Part shown: piece by piece, positions 26,262 to 35,425 of the stretch
How positions within the stretch are numbered: the first letter of the stretch is position 1
How the letters are laid out: each line of letters opens with the position of its first letter
Origin: Nonomuraea typhae
GTDB taxonomy: Bacteria; Actinomycetota; Actinomycetes; Streptosporangiales; Streptosporangiaceae
NCBI RefSeq assembly: GCF_009760925.1
Contig: NZ_VRLV01000017.1
Coordinates: 1-64,000, forward strand
Length of the DNA stretch: 64,000 nucleotides
Reading direction: 5' to 3'
Notes under the pieces: generated by a model
Seen by the model: only the letters and a program-made list of their open reading frames with translations
Database searches by the model: none
Told to the model about the DNA's origin: nothing
Made by a program: the position numbers and the translations under genes

Positions 26262-27689
26262 ATGGACGTTCGTACCTTCTGGCTCGCCGGGCGCCCCGCC
26301 ACCGGGGACGCAGAGCTCACCGTGACCAATCCCCACGACGGTCGCGAGGTCGGGCGATATTCGGTGCCGACCGCCGCCCAGGTCGAAGAGGCCGTCGCGG
26401 CCGCCGCGGCGGTGGCCAAGCAGGCCGCCGCCCTCCCCGTCCACGTGCGCGCGGAAGCGCTCGCCCACGTCTCGCGCCGGCTGGCCGAGCGGGCCGACGA
26501 GATCGCCCACCTGATCATGTCCGAGAACGGCAAGCCGATCATGTGGGCCCGCGGCGAGGTGAACCGGGCCATCGCGACGTTCCGGTTCGCCGCCGAGGAG
26601 ACCCGCCGCTGGTCCGGCGGTACGCAGCGGCTCGACACCGAACCCGCCGCCGCCGGTCGCCTGGCCTACGTCACCCGCGTGCCCAAGGGTCCCGTGCTGG
26701 CGATCACGCCGTTCAACTTCCCCCTCAACCTCGTCGCCCACAAGGTCGCCCCCGCGATCGCCGTCGGCGCCCCGGTGATCGTCAAGCCCGCGCCGGCCAC
26801 CCCGCTCAGCTCGCTGGTGCTGGGCGACATCCTGGCCGAGACCGACCTGCCGGCCGGCATGTTCTCCGTGCTGCCGATCGAGAACGAGCGCGCCGGGGAC
26901 CTGGTCAACGACCCCCGGCTGCCGGTCGTCTCCTTCACCGGCTCCGCCCCCGTCGGCTACGCCATCGCCGACCAGATCCCCCGCAAGCACGTCACCCTCG
27001 AGCTGGGCGGCAACGCGGCCGCGGTGGTCCTGGCCGACGCCGACCTCGACTGGGCCGCCCAGCGCGTCGCCCTGTTCTCCAACTACCAGGCCGGGCAGAG
27101 CTGCATCGCCGTACAGCGCGTGATCGTCGAGCGGCCGGTGTACGACGCGTTCGTCGAGCGCCTGCTGCCCGCCGTGGAAGCCCTCGTCACCGGCGACCCC
27201 GCCGACGAGAAGACCCAGGTGGGTCCGCTCGTCTCCGTCGCCGCCGCCGAGCGCGTGGAACAGTGGGTGGGCGAGGCGGTCGGCGCCGGGGCGAAGGTCC
27301 TGGCCGGCGGCACCCGCGACGGCGCCACGGTCGCCCCGACCGTGCTGGCCGAGGTGCCGCACGACGCCAAGGTCAACGTCGAGGAGGTGTTCGGGCCCGT
27401 CATGATCCTCCAGCCCGCCGCCTCGATCGACGAGGCGTACGCGATGGTCAACGACTCCAAGTACGGCCTGCAGGCCGGGATCTTCACCAAGTCGCTGGAC
27501 GCCGCCTTCCGGGCCAACCGGGAGCTGGAGGTCGGCGGCGTGATCATCGGCGACGTGCCGTCCTACCGGGCCGACCAGATGCCGTACGGCGGCGTCAAGG
27601 ACTCCGGCGTCGGCCGCGAGGGCCTGCACTCGGCCATGGAGGACTACACCTACGAGAAGGTGATGGTCCTGACCGGGCTATCCCTCTAG
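26262..27689 (+). CDS. NAD(P)-dependent aldehyde dehydrogenase
   Basis: The 475-residue enzyme oxidises an aldehyde to its acid. It has ITPFNFPLNLVAHKVAPAIA, FTGSAPVGYAIADQIP, the catalytic general base Glu247 in LELGGN, nucleophile Cys281 in QAGQSCIAVQR, and EEVFGPVMI. It resembles the lactaldehyde, glyceraldehyde-3-phosphate (GapN) or succinate-semialdehyde branch. Given gabT nearby, succinate semialdehyde is a reasonable but unproved substrate. Start is the leaderless ATG. The 3' end overlaps the convergent S9 peptidase gene by 12 bp. Confidence 0.88.
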   Translation: MDVRTFWLAGRPATGDAELTVTNPHDGREVGRYSVPTAAQVEEAVAAAAAVAKQAAALPVHVRAEALAHVSRRLAERADEIAHLIMSENGKPIMWARGEVNRAIATFRFAAEETRRWSGGTQRLDTEPAAAGRLAYVTRVPKGPVLAITPFNFPLNLVAHKVAPAIAVGAPVIVKPAPATPLSSLVLGDILAETDLPAGMFSVLPIENERAGDLVNDPRLPVVSFTGSAPVGYAIADQIPRKHVTLELGGNAAAVVLADADLDWAAQRVALFSNYQAGQSCIAVQRVIVERPVYDAFVERLLPAVEALVTGDPADEKTQVGPLVSVAAAERVEQWVGEAVGAGAKVLAGGTRDGATVAPTVLAEVPHDAKVNVEEVFGPVMILQPAASIDEAYAMVNDSKYGLQAGIFTKSLDAAFRANRELEVGGVIIGDVPSYRADQMPYGGVKDSGVGREGLHSAMEDYTYEKVMVLTGLSL

Positions 27690-29687
27690 GAGCAGGTGGC
27701 GGGTCAGGAACTCCCACTGGCGGCGCTGCACGTACTCCTCGGCGTGCAGGTAGCCGTGGGCGGCGTTCGGCACCATGAGCATCTCGAAGTCGGCGTCGGC
27801 CCGGATCAGGGCGTCGATCAGCCGCAGCGACATGCCCGGGTGACAGTTGTCGTCCATCTCGCCGAAGACGATCATCAGCTTGCCCCGGAGGTTCCCGGCC
27901 AGCCCGGCCAGCGAGTGCGCGGCGTAGTCCTGGGGCGGCGGTCCCTGGTACGTCTCGCCCCAGACGGCGTAGTAGGCGTCGTGCTCGTAGTCCCCGGCCG
28001 AGGCGACGCCCACGTGGAAGAAGTCCGGGTAGGTGAGCAGCGCGCGGGCGGTGGCCGCGCCGCCGCCCGAGTGCCCGGTGACGCCCACGCGCGTCAGATC
28101 GAGGTAGGGGCGTTCGGCGGCGAGCTGCCCGATGGCGGCCACATGGTCGGCCAGCCCCGCCGAGCAGGCCGGGTCGCCGTAGGAGGCGTCCTGGAAGCGC
28201 TTGCCGCGGAAGGGGGTGCCGCGGCCGTCCATCACCACGACGGCGAACCCGAGCGCGGCCAGCGCGGGCGCGTGCCCGGCCGGGTCGAGCAGCCACGGGT
28301 CGATCGGGTAGCCGCGGACCGTGATGCGCGCCTGGCGGGCGAGCTGCGGTCCGTTGTAGATGGAGTCCACGATCGGGTAGCTGCCGTCGGGGTCGAAGCC
28401 GGCCGGCAGGTAGAGCAGCCCGTGCACGTCGGTGACGCCGTCGGCGGCCTTGGCGGTGAAGCGCTCCGGCGCCCGCCACCCGGCTTCGATCAGCGCCGAG
28501 AGGTCGGCCCGCGCGAGTTCCGTGACGACGGCGCCGGAGGCGTCCCGCAGGACGGTGACGGCGGGGGTCCCGGGCGTGGCGTAGGTGTCGATCAGCCAGC
28601 GGCCGTCGGGGGAGACCTGGCCCTGGTGGTCGGCGTCCTCGGGCGTCAGCACGGTGACGCCGCCGCCGTCCAGGCCGGCCCGGCAGATGCGCCGGTCGTA
28701 GGGGTTGCCGCCGTGGCCGCCGGAGGCGAACACGACCTGCCTGGCCGTCCAGTCGAGGTGAAGGATCTCGCGGACCATCCACTCGCCCTCGGTCACCGCG
28801 TTCACCACCTGCCCGTCCACATACCGGTACAGGTGGCCCCAGCCGGTCCGCTCCGAGTACCACAGCACCTCGTCGCCGTGGGTCCTGACCAGCGGCGCGT
28901 CCACGAGGAGCGGGCCGGACAGCTGGACGGTCTCCGACTTCTCCTCCAGCACCCGCTCGGCGTGGCCGGTCCTGGCGTCGATCCGGTAGAGGCGGGCCGC
29001 CTTGGCGCCGCGCGTGCCGTACAGCAGCCACAGGGTGTCGTCGCCGCACCACCAGAGGCGGCCGATGCCGAGCGGCGTGTCGTGGGTGAAGGTCAGCGGC
29101 GGCAGATCGACGTCGACGCGCTCGCCGGTCGCCGCGTCGAAGATCATGTGCTGGACGGTCGGCAGGGGATCGCCGGGCATCTCGTAGTGCCGGGTGTGCG
29201 CCAGCGGGCGCGGGCCGCCGCCGGGCGGGCAGGACTGCGTGAGCGTCAGCGTGGGGACGTGCCGCTGGTCCACCCGCTGGGTGACGAACCGGCGGCCGCC
29301 GGGCGCCCAGGCCAGCTCCGGCGGGGTGTCCATGCCCAGCTGAACGGCCATGATCGGCATCGCGCCCTGGTCGCTGGGCAGGCCGTAGGCGTGTCCCGGC
29401 ACGCCGTCGGTGGTCAGTGGCCGGCCGTTGACCAGCAGGTTTCCATCTCGTACGGCGACGGCGTAGCGTTCACCGGCGGCCTCCCCGGGGACACCGGCAC
29501 CCTCGTCAGGTTCGCCGGCGGGTTCCGTCACCCGCTCCCCGGTTTCAGGAAAAATCCGGACCCGGCCCTCAGGCGCGGTGTACCAGAACGAGTCCCCCTC
29601 CCAAACAGGTGTGATCGTCGCCAGGCGTACCAGGTCGGGCTCGCGGTCCGGCAGGAGCGCGGCGGCACGGCGGAAACGGTCGTTCAT
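27678..29687 (-). CDS. S9 family prolyl oligopeptidase / dipeptidyl peptidase
   Basis: The 669-residue protein has an N-terminal beta-propeller (DPP IV-like region, about 20-400) and a C-terminal alpha/beta hydrolase. The triad is visible: Ser540 in GHSGGG, Asp in FGEMDDN (near 613) and His near 644 in NAAHGYLH. Such enzymes trim short peptides, often after Pro or Ala. There is no signal peptide, so it probably works in the cytoplasm on imported peptides. Its ATG overlaps the stop of an MFS transporter gene (ATGA), so transporter and peptidase are translated together. Confidence 0.9.
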   Translation of the reverse strand: MNDRFRRAAALLPDREPDLVRLATITPVWEGDSFWYTAPEGRVRIFPETGERVTEPAGEPDEGAGVPGEAAGERYAVAVRDGNLLVNGRPLTTDGVPGHAYGLPSDQGAMPIMAVQLGMDTPPELAWAPGGRRFVTQRVDQRHVPTLTLTQSCPPGGGPRPLAHTRHYEMPGDPLPTVQHMIFDAATGERVDVDLPPLTFTHDTPLGIGRLWWCGDDTLWLLYGTRGAKAARLYRIDARTGHAERVLEEKSETVQLSGPLLVDAPLVRTHGDEVLWYSERTGWGHLYRYVDGQVVNAVTEGEWMVREILHLDWTARQVVFASGGHGGNPYDRRICRAGLDGGGVTVLTPEDADHQGQVSPDGRWLIDTYATPGTPAVTVLRDASGAVVTELARADLSALIEAGWRAPERFTAKAADGVTDVHGLLYLPAGFDPDGSYPIVDSIYNGPQLARQARITVRGYPIDPWLLDPAGHAPALAALGFAVVVMDGRGTPFRGKRFQDASYGDPACSAGLADHVAAIGQLAAERPYLDLTRVGVTGHSGGGAATARALLTYPDFFHVGVASAGDYEHDAYYAVWGETYQGPPPQDYAAHSLAGLAGNLRGKLMIVFGEMDDNCHPGMSLRLIDALIRADADFEMLMVPNAAHGYLHAEEYVQRRQWEFLTRHLLLEG

Positions 29688-31048
29688 CGGTTTTCTCCGA
29701 TCGCGTGGTCGATGAGGGCGTCCAGATCGCCCATGAGGGTCTTGCGGATGCTCGCGACGGCCCAGGCGCCCAGCAGCGCCGGAATCGTCAGAAGGGGAAG
29801 CGCGGCCTGCGGCGAGGCGGCCAGCCCGAGCAGGCCGGCCCCCAGCACCCCGCCGAGCGCGACGACCAGCCCCAGGGCGGCCATGGCGTGCGCCCGGTCG
29901 GCCGGCCTGATCACCGACAGGGCGCCGATGAACAGGCAGGGCCCGACCACCGCCAGCAGCGCCTGGCCCAGCGCGAGCAGGCAGAGCATCAGCCAGAGCG
30001 CGGGCGAGAGCGCCGACGCCCCGAAGGCCAGCGCCGAGGCGGCCAGCGCCCCGCCGGACAGGAACATGAACCGCGCGGGCCCGGCCCGGTAGGCCGCCTC
30101 GGCCCGGCCGCCGAACAGGGCCAGCGCCAGGATCGAGGTCACCGCCGCCGCCCCGGTGAACAGGCCGCGCTGACCGGGAGGCAGCGCGTACTCGCCCTCC
30201 AGGAGGGCCGAGACGGCCACGCCGTACGGCACGGCCAGCGTCCCCAGGGCGGTCAGCCCCAGGCACAGCCGGCGCACCGAGGGCACGGCCAGCACGCGGC
30301 GGACCGTCCGCCAGAATCCCTGCTCGCCGTGCGGCTGCTCCTGCCCGAGCCCGGCCCGGGAACGCAGTTCCGCCACGTCCCAGCGGCCCAGGACCGGCTC
30401 GCGCAGCCGCAGCGCGTACACGCAGGCCAGCAGTGAGACCGCGCCCAGGCAGGCGAAGACCGCGCGCCAGTCCAGGCCCAGCCACGACACCAGCGCGGCG
30501 ATCACCAGCGGCGCCAGGGCGCCGGCCAGCGGGGAGGCCGAGGAGTACCAGGACATCACCCGCATCCGGGCGGGCGGCGGGTAGGCGTCCATGAGAAGCG
30601 GCGGGTGCAGCAGCGCCACCGCTCCCGTGCTCGCGCCGTTGACCAGCATCAGCGCGGCCAGGGCCACGGGCCCGTCGACCAGGCCGGTGAACAGCGTGGC
30701 CAGGCTCCAGCCGAAGCCGGTGGCGACGGCCAGCCGTACCCGGTGGGGATAGCGGCGCAGCAGCGCGGCCACGGCGAACGGCGCGGCTCCGGCGGCCACG
30801 CCCTGCACGGCGAGGATCGTGGCCAGCGAGCCCGGTTCCAGGCCCAGCGAGGCGGCGACCTCCGGCGCCAGAACCCCGAAAGCCTGGGTCTGGAAGTTGT
30901 CCACCACGGCCAGCCCGCCCAGCGCCGTGAGGAAGGTCAGGCCGGTGCCGTGCTCCCGCAAGGTGCGCAGCAGCGGCGCGCTGTCGTCGCCCCGCCCGGT
31001 CACCCCGAGGACGGCCCGGGCGTCATCCCTGCTCAGCCCATCGTTCAT
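29684..31048 (-). CDS. MFS transporter
   Basis: The 454-residue membrane protein has about 12 predicted transmembrane helices after a 40-residue N-terminal tail, with MFS-type pairing of helices and short charged loops (AALLRRYPHRVRLA). No family-specific substrate motif is recognised. Coupling to an S9 peptidase suggests a peptide or peptide-like substrate. The promoter region (31049-31160) is shared with the divergent histidine kinase gene and contains the CTACTTTCG motif at 31109-31124. Confidence 0.82.
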   Translation of the reverse strand: MNDGLSRDDARAVLGVTGRGDDSAPLLRTLREHGTGLTFLTALGGLAVVDNFQTQAFGVLAPEVAASLGLEPGSLATILAVQGVAAGAAPFAVAALLRRYPHRVRLAVATGFGWSLATLFTGLVDGPVALAALMLVNGASTGAVALLHPPLLMDAYPPPARMRVMSWYSSASPLAGALAPLVIAALVSWLGLDWRAVFACLGAVSLLACVYALRLREPVLGRWDVAELRSRAGLGQEQPHGEQGFWRTVRRVLAVPSVRRLCLGLTALGTLAVPYGVAVSALLEGEYALPPGQRGLFTGAAAVTSILALALFGGRAEAAYRAGPARFMFLSGGALAASALAFGASALSPALWLMLCLLALGQALLAVVGPCLFIGALSVIRPADRAHAMAALGLVVALGGVLGAGLLGLAASPQAALPLLTIPALLGAWAVASIRKTLMGDLDALIDHAIGENR

Positions 31049-31108
31049 GGCAGTCGAGGATCACGTGAGCGGCGGGGGCGGCACGAGCCCCGAAGGGACT
31101 GACCGGAT

Positions 31109-31124
31109 ACCTACTTTCGTTGCA
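31109..31124. promoter_or_regulatory. CTACTTTsG motif copy 1 (kinase / MFS-peptidase promoters)
   Basis: ACCTACTTTCGTTGCA lies in the divergent region between the histidine kinase and the MFS-S9 operon. Related copies occur at 34202-34217 and 35406-35421, upstream of two other hydrolase genes. It is a candidate response-regulator binding site with a CTAC-N4-GTAG dyad core. Confidence 0.5.
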
Positions 31125-31160
31125 TCCGTGGCCCTGACCTGCATGGGTAGCGTGGTCGGC

Positions 31161-32246
31161 ATGAACGCGCGAGCCGTCAGGCTGCTGGGTGACGTCGCGC
31201 TCGCCGTCGGGGTGGGCGTGGCGGGGGTCGGCAGCGACCTGGTGATGAACGGGGCCGTGCCCATGGTCCTGGTGCCCGAGGTGCCGTGGCGGGGGGTCTG
31301 GATCCAGGCGGTGGCCGCGCTCATGCTGCTGGCCCGGCGGCGCCACCCCCTGGCCGTGGCGGTGGCGATGCTGCCGCTGGGGTACGCCGAGCTCCCGCTG
31401 GCGATGCCGTTCGCGCTGTACTCGCTGGGGGCGCATCAGGACGACCGGCGGCGGGTGATCGTGGTCGCCGCGCTGTGGCTGGCGGTGCTGTCGCATCTGT
31501 GGGAGCCGCGCGACCTGACCACCGCCGTGCACCTGCTGTCGATCGGCGGCCTGGCCGTGATCCCGGCCAGTGTGCTGGGCTTGTACATCGACAGCCGCCG
31601 CCGCCTCGACACCGCGCTGGCCGAGAAGGCCGCCAGGGAGGCCAGGGCCGAGGAGCGCACCCGGCTGGCCCGCGAGGTGCACGACGTGGTCACCCACCAC
31701 GTCAGCCTCATGGTGCTGCAGGCCGGGTCGTTGCGCATGGCCGCGCCGGACGAGGAGGTACGGCGGGCGGCCGAGGAGATCCGCGCCACCGGCCGCCGGG
31801 CGCTCGGCGAGCTGCGCGAGGTGGTCGGCGTGCTGCGCGACAGCGGCCCGGCCGAGCTGGCGCCCCAGCCGACCCTGCTGGACGTCTCCCGCCTGGTCGC
31901 CGAGTCCGGCCTGCGGGTCAAGCTGCGGCAGGACGCCGGCCTCGAGGTCTCCGCCGCGCTGGGCCGCACCGCCTACCGCGTGGTCCAGGAGGCGCTGACC
32001 AACGCGCGCAAGCACGCTCCGGGCGCCGAGGTGGACGTACGGCTGAGCGGCCACGAAGGCGGGGTGCGCGTCACCGTCGGCAACCCGGCGGGCCGGACGT
32101 CCGGCGCGTTCCCCGCCTCCGGCTCCGGGCTGCTCGGCCTGCGCCAGCGGGTGGAGCTCGTCGGCGGCGCCTTCAGCGCGGGCTGGACCGACTCCGGCCG
32201 CTTCGAGCTCGTGGCCGTGCTGCCCGGTCAGGGGGCGGCGGCGTGA
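31161..32246 (+). CDS. Two-component sensor histidine kinase (HisKA_3, NarL type)
   Basis: The 361-residue sensor has four to five transmembrane segments (residues about 5-135), then a HisKA_3 dimerisation domain with the phospho-acceptor His in REVHDVVTHHVSLMVLQAG, and an HATPase_c domain (VVQEALTNARKHAPGAEV as N box, SGLLGLRQRVELVGG as G box). There is no large extracellular domain, so the signal is probably sensed in or at the membrane. The ATG lies 7 nt after TAGCGT, which suggests a leaderless start. The stop overlaps the response-regulator GTG (GTGA). Confidence 0.9.
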   Translation: MNARAVRLLGDVALAVGVGVAGVGSDLVMNGAVPMVLVPEVPWRGVWIQAVAALMLLARRRHPLAVAVAMLPLGYAELPLAMPFALYSLGAHQDDRRRVIVVAALWLAVLSHLWEPRDLTTAVHLLSIGGLAVIPASVLGLYIDSRRRLDTALAEKAAREARAEERTRLAREVHDVVTHHVSLMVLQAGSLRMAAPDEEVRRAAEEIRATGRRALGELREVVGVLRDSGPAELAPQPTLLDVSRLVAESGLRVKLRQDAGLEVSAALGRTAYRVVQEALTNARKHAPGAEVDVRLSGHEGGVRVTVGNPAGRTSGAFPASGSGLLGLRQRVELVGGAFSAGWTDSGRFELVAVLPGQGAAA

Positions 32247-32896
32247 CCCGGGTCCTGCTCGTGGACGACGAGCGCATGGTCTGCGCGCACCTGCGGGCGA
32301 TCCTGTCCCGCGCGGGCGACCTGGAGATCGTCGGCGAGGCGTACGACGGCGCCGAGGCCGTCGAGGCGATGGTCCGGCTGGCGCCGCAGGTCGTGCTCAT
32401 GGACATCCGGATGCCCGGCGTGGACGGCCTGACCGCCACCGAGCACGCGGCGGTGCTGCCGTACCCGCCGAAGATCATCATGCTGACCACGTTCGACCTC
32501 GACGAGTACGTGGTGCGGGCGCTGCGCGCGGGCGCCGCCGGGTTCGTTCTGAAGGACACCGATCCGGAGGATCTCATCGACATCGTCAGGGTGGCCGCCG
32601 ACGGCCAGGCGATCCTCTCCCCGGTCGTGATCGGCCGCCTGGTCGCCGCCTTCGCGCCCGGCGAGCCCGCCCGCCGTACCGCCAGAGCCGCGGTCGCGGG
32701 GCTCACCGAGCGCGAGCGCGACGTGCTCGTCTGCCTGGGCGAGGGTCTGTCCAACGCGCAGATCGGGGCGCGGTTGTTCCTCAGCGAGACGACGGTCAAG
32801 GGATACGTCTCACGGATGCTGGCCAAGCTGGGCTGCGCCAACCGCACCCAGGCCGCGTTGCTGGCCTACGACGCCGACCTGGTCTCGCGCTCGTAG
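32243..32896 (+). CDS. LuxR/NarL family response regulator
   Basis: The 217-residue regulator has a receiver domain (LLVDDERMV with the acidic pair, phospho-acceptor Asp in VVLMDIRMPGVDG, Thr in MLTTFD, Lys in FVLKDT) and a LuxR helix-turn-helix (LTERERDVLVCLGEGLSNAQIGARLFLSETTVKGYVSRMLAKLG). It is translationally coupled to the kinase through a GTGA overlap. The shared motif upstream of neighbouring genes makes it the likely controller of this protease region. Its last 31 bp overlap the convergent serine hydrolase gene. Confidence 0.93.
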   Translation: MTRVLLVDDERMVCAHLRAILSRAGDLEIVGEAYDGAEAVEAMVRLAPQVVLMDIRMPGVDGLTATEHAAVLPYPPKIIMLTTFDLDEYVVRALRAGAAGFVLKDTDPEDLIDIVRVAADGQAILSPVVIGRLVAAFAPGEPARRTARAAVAGLTERERDVLVCLGEGLSNAQIGARLFLSETTVKGYVSRMLAKLGCANRTQAALLAYDADLVSRS

Positions 32897-34125
32897 CGCC
32901 GGGCCGCGAACGCGCCGTTGACCAGGCGCACCGCCCGGCCGTCGCGCACCACGAAGGCCAGGTCCCAGCCCCGCCCGCCGGACAGGTCCTGCTCGGGCAG
33001 GAACCGGTCGCCCTCCAGCGGCAGCAGCCTCACCGGCGGGCCGGCCTCGCCCGAGGCCGGATCGCGCAGCGTCAGCAGCAGCTCGCCGCCGGCCGCGCTC
33101 ACCTCGTAGCGCATGTCGCACGCCGCGTAGAAGCCGACGTACGGCGTGGCGTCCTCGACCGGGCGCCCGTCCGGCCGCACGTCGTGGAACCCGGTGCCCA
33201 GCACCTCCTCGATCACCGCCGCGGCCAGGGGGTAACCGGCGTGCGGCGAGTTGCAGATCACCGCCACGACCGTGTCCTCGGTCCACACCAGGGTGGAGGA
33301 GCCGCCGAGGTTAGTGCCGCTGTGGCCGTGGACGACCAGGTTCCCAAGCCGGCGCCGGTAAGGGCCGAGGCACCACTGCTCGGCGAAACGCCGGGTGGGG
33401 AGCGTCACCTGGGGCTCCTGCATCGCCTGCCTGACCTTCGCCGGCAACACCGGGCCGCGCAGGAACGCTTCACCGAACCTGGCCAGGTCGCCCGCGGTCG
33501 TGCACAGCGTGCTCCCCGCCGGGCCGGAGGCGCGGGAGAACGTCCAGGGGCGCACCACCGCGCCGTCCGGGCCGTGGCCGACCGCCACGCGATGGTAGGG
33601 CAACTCCTCCTGCAGCGTCACCGAATGGCGCAGGCCCAGCGGCTCCAGCACCCGCTCGCGCAGCGCCAGGTCCCAGCTCGTGCCCGCCCTCCGCGCGGCC
33701 AGCGTTCCGGCGATCACCGTGGAGGCGTTGCTGTAGCTGTAGCCTTCGCCGGGCTCGAACAACGGCTCCAGATCGCTCAGCGTGGCCAGATAGTCGGCGG
33801 GGTCGTCGTAGAAGCCGTTGTCGATGCCGGCGGTCATCGACAACAGGTGGCGCAGGGTGACCCGGTCGCCGTGGGCCACCCGCAGCTCGGGCAGGTGCTC
33901 GCGCACCGGCGCGTCCAGGTCGAGCAGGCCCTCGCCCACCAGGATCATCGCCAGCGCGGCCGTGCACAACTTGGTCGTGGACCCGGCCTGGATCAGGGTG
34001 TCCGTCGTCATGGGCAGGCCCAGCTCGGCGTTGGCCGTGCCGTACGCGGTCTCCCGCAAGCCGTTGCCGTCCAGCACCGCTACCTGGGCGCCCGTGATAC
34101 CCAGCCGGGCAAGCATCTCTTCCAT
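32866..34125 (-). CDS. Class C beta-lactamase-like serine hydrolase
   Basis: The 419-residue protein has the penicillin-binding protein/beta-lactamase fold: the SxxK nucleophile in AGSTTKLCTAAL, the YxN-like YSYSNAST, and HSGTNLGG in place of KTG. A C-terminal lipocalin-like region (about 320-419) is seen in D-aminopeptidase and esterase relatives. There is no signal peptide. It may be a D-amino-acid peptidase, esterase or beta-lactam-interacting enzyme. A copy of the CTACTTTGG motif lies about 75-90 nt upstream. Confidence 0.82.
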   Translation of the reverse strand: MEEMLARLGITGAQVAVLDGNGLRETAYGTANAELGLPMTTDTLIQAGSTTKLCTAALAMILVGEGLLDLDAPVREHLPELRVAHGDRVTLRHLLSMTAGIDNGFYDDPADYLATLSDLEPLFEPGEGYSYSNASTVIAGTLAARRAGTSWDLALRERVLEPLGLRHSVTLQEELPYHRVAVGHGPDGAVVRPWTFSRASGPAGSTLCTTAGDLARFGEAFLRGPVLPAKVRQAMQEPQVTLPTRRFAEQWCLGPYRRRLGNLVVHGHSGTNLGGSSTLVWTEDTVVAVICNSPHAGYPLAAAVIEEVLGTGFHDVRPDGRPVEDATPYVGFYAACDMRYEVSAAGGELLLTLRDPASGEAGPPVRLLPLEGDRFLPEQDLSGGRGWDLAFVVRDGRAVRLVNGAFAARRYERETRSAS

Positions 34126-34201
34126 ACCGGGCGAGTTTCACCAGTCGCCGGGCGGCGGCTCAAGGGCGTGGCGGCTTCAGGCAACGTTCGGGACGGGCGA
34201 A

Positions 34202-34217
34202 ACCTACTTTGGTAGCA
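34202..34217. promoter_or_regulatory. CTACTTTsG motif copy 2 (serine hydrolase promoter)
   Basis: ACCTACTTTGGTAGCA contains the perfect dyad CTAC-TTTG-GTAG. It lies in the 93-bp gap between the first S1 protease gene and the serine hydrolase gene on the minus strand. Confidence 0.5.
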
Positions 34218-34218
34218 C

Positions 34219-35370
34219 CTAGGAACGCTGGGCGGTGTTGAACAGGGCGCGGGCCGAGTCGCCGAGGTAGGGGCCGTACATCGTGCCCTGGTCGTCGGAG
34301 TACTTGAAGCTGCTCACCGACGTCACCGTGCCCTTGCCCGTGGCCGGGTCGAAGCGGGTCAGCCACGGCCCGCCGCTGGACCCGGCGGTCATGTCACAGC
34401 CGAGCCCCTGGTCACGCGTCTGGCCGTAGGGATCCTCGCGCAGCCGTCCGGCGCAGTAGTAGAGGTGCTCGCCGTCGTAGGGCGGATCGGCCGGGTATCC
34501 GAAGCCGTACGCCTGCCCGCCGCGCCGGGCGTTGAAGGCGATCTCCTGGGACCCCACCACGTCGGTGACGTGCCTGCCGTTGGAGGTGTTGAGGGCGACC
34601 ATGCCCACGTCGTAGCTGTCGTCGCCGCCGCGTGACCACGGCCCGGCCACGAACATGCGGCGCGCCGTGTAGGCGCCGTACGGCTGGCCGCCGCCCTCTT
34701 GGTAACCGGGGACGAACGTCCAGTTCTTGGCCCATTCCCCGGCCCCGTCCTTGACGCAGTGCCCGGCGGTGACCACGACGTCCCGGTTGGCGCTGCGGAT
34801 CGTGCCCGCCGAGCAGACGAAGTCCACCTCGTCGACGGTGAGGAAGACGCGGCCGGTCGTCTGGGACACCAGGCCGCCGGTCACCCAGCGGGAGCCGGAG
34901 GTAGTGCTCTGGGGGCGGGCCGACTGGCGGCGCGGGATGACGATCTGCGCGCTGCCGCCGGACACGTCGGGTTTGGCGCCGAGACCGGATTCGCTGGAGA
35001 TGCCGCTGAGCACGCCGTCCTTGGAGAGCAGGTCACCGTTCTTGGCGAGCGGGCCGCCGTTCTTGGACGGGCCGCCGTTCTTGGAGGTGCCGCCGAGCAG
35101 GCCGCCGCCCTTGGTGACGATGCCGAGCATGTCGATCGGCAGCGCGCCGGCCATGCGCCCGGGCGTCCAGTAGCCGAGCACGCGCTGCTGGTCCGCGGGG
35201 GTGCGGGCGGCGACGTGCTCGACGACCTCGGTGCGGGCGGCCGAGCGCTCGACTCTGGAGACGGACGGGCGGTCGGCCGGCTGCTGGGCGGGGGTGGCAC
35301 CGATGAGGGCCGGGCCCACCAGCCCCGCGACGAGCGGGGCTGCCGCCAGCAGGGGGGTGCTCAGGGTCAT
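34219..35370 (-). CDS. Secreted trypsin-like (S1) serine protease, paralogue 1
   Basis: The 383-residue protein has a signal peptide (LLAAAPLVAGLVGPALIGA), a propeptide with YWTPGRMAGA, a Gly/Ser/Lys/Asn-rich linker with short repeats (SKNGGP, SKNGGP, AKNGD, SKDG), and an S1/V8-like protease domain. The triad is His in VVTAGHCVK, Asp in YDVGMVAL and Ser in GSSGGPW. Two cysteine pairs are probable (CSAG..HC; YYCAG..GCD). It would act outside the cell after prodomain removal. CTACTTTCGG lies 35-50 nt upstream of the start. The related gene at 35426-36433 is a tandem paralogue. Confidence 0.9.
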   Translation of the reverse strand: MTLSTPLLAAAPLVAGLVGPALIGATPAQQPADRPSVSRVERSAARTEVVEHVAARTPADQQRVLGYWTPGRMAGALPIDMLGIVTKGGGLLGGTSKNGGPSKNGGPLAKNGDLLSKDGVLSGISSESGLGAKPDVSGGSAQIVIPRRQSARPQSTTSGSRWVTGGLVSQTTGRVFLTVDEVDFVCSAGTIRSANRDVVVTAGHCVKDGAGEWAKNWTFVPGYQEGGGQPYGAYTARRMFVAGPWSRGGDDSYDVGMVALNTSNGRHVTDVVGSQEIAFNARRGGQAYGFGYPADPPYDGEHLYYCAGRLREDPYGQTRDQGLGCDMTAGSSGGPWLTRFDPATGKGTVTSVSSFKYSDDQGTMYGPYLGDSARALFNTAQRS

Positions 35371-35405
35371 GACCCCCGAGTGTGCACTACGTCGGGTGGT
35401 CTTGT

Positions 35406-35421
35406 GACTACTTTCGGTAAA
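35406..35421. promoter_or_regulatory. CTACTTTsG motif copy 3 (S1 protease promoter)
   Basis: GACTACTTTCGGTAAA lies in the 55-bp gap between the two S1 protease genes, directly upstream of the first one (minus strand). It matches copies 1 and 2 at the CTACTTT core. Confidence 0.5.
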
Positions 35422-35425
35422 TGAG

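Noticed and set aside
32866..34125. Beta-lactamase resistance gene
   Set aside because: SxxK and YxN-like motifs are there, but there is no signal peptide, and HSG replaces KTG. The extra C-terminal domain fits esterases or D-aminopeptidases better.
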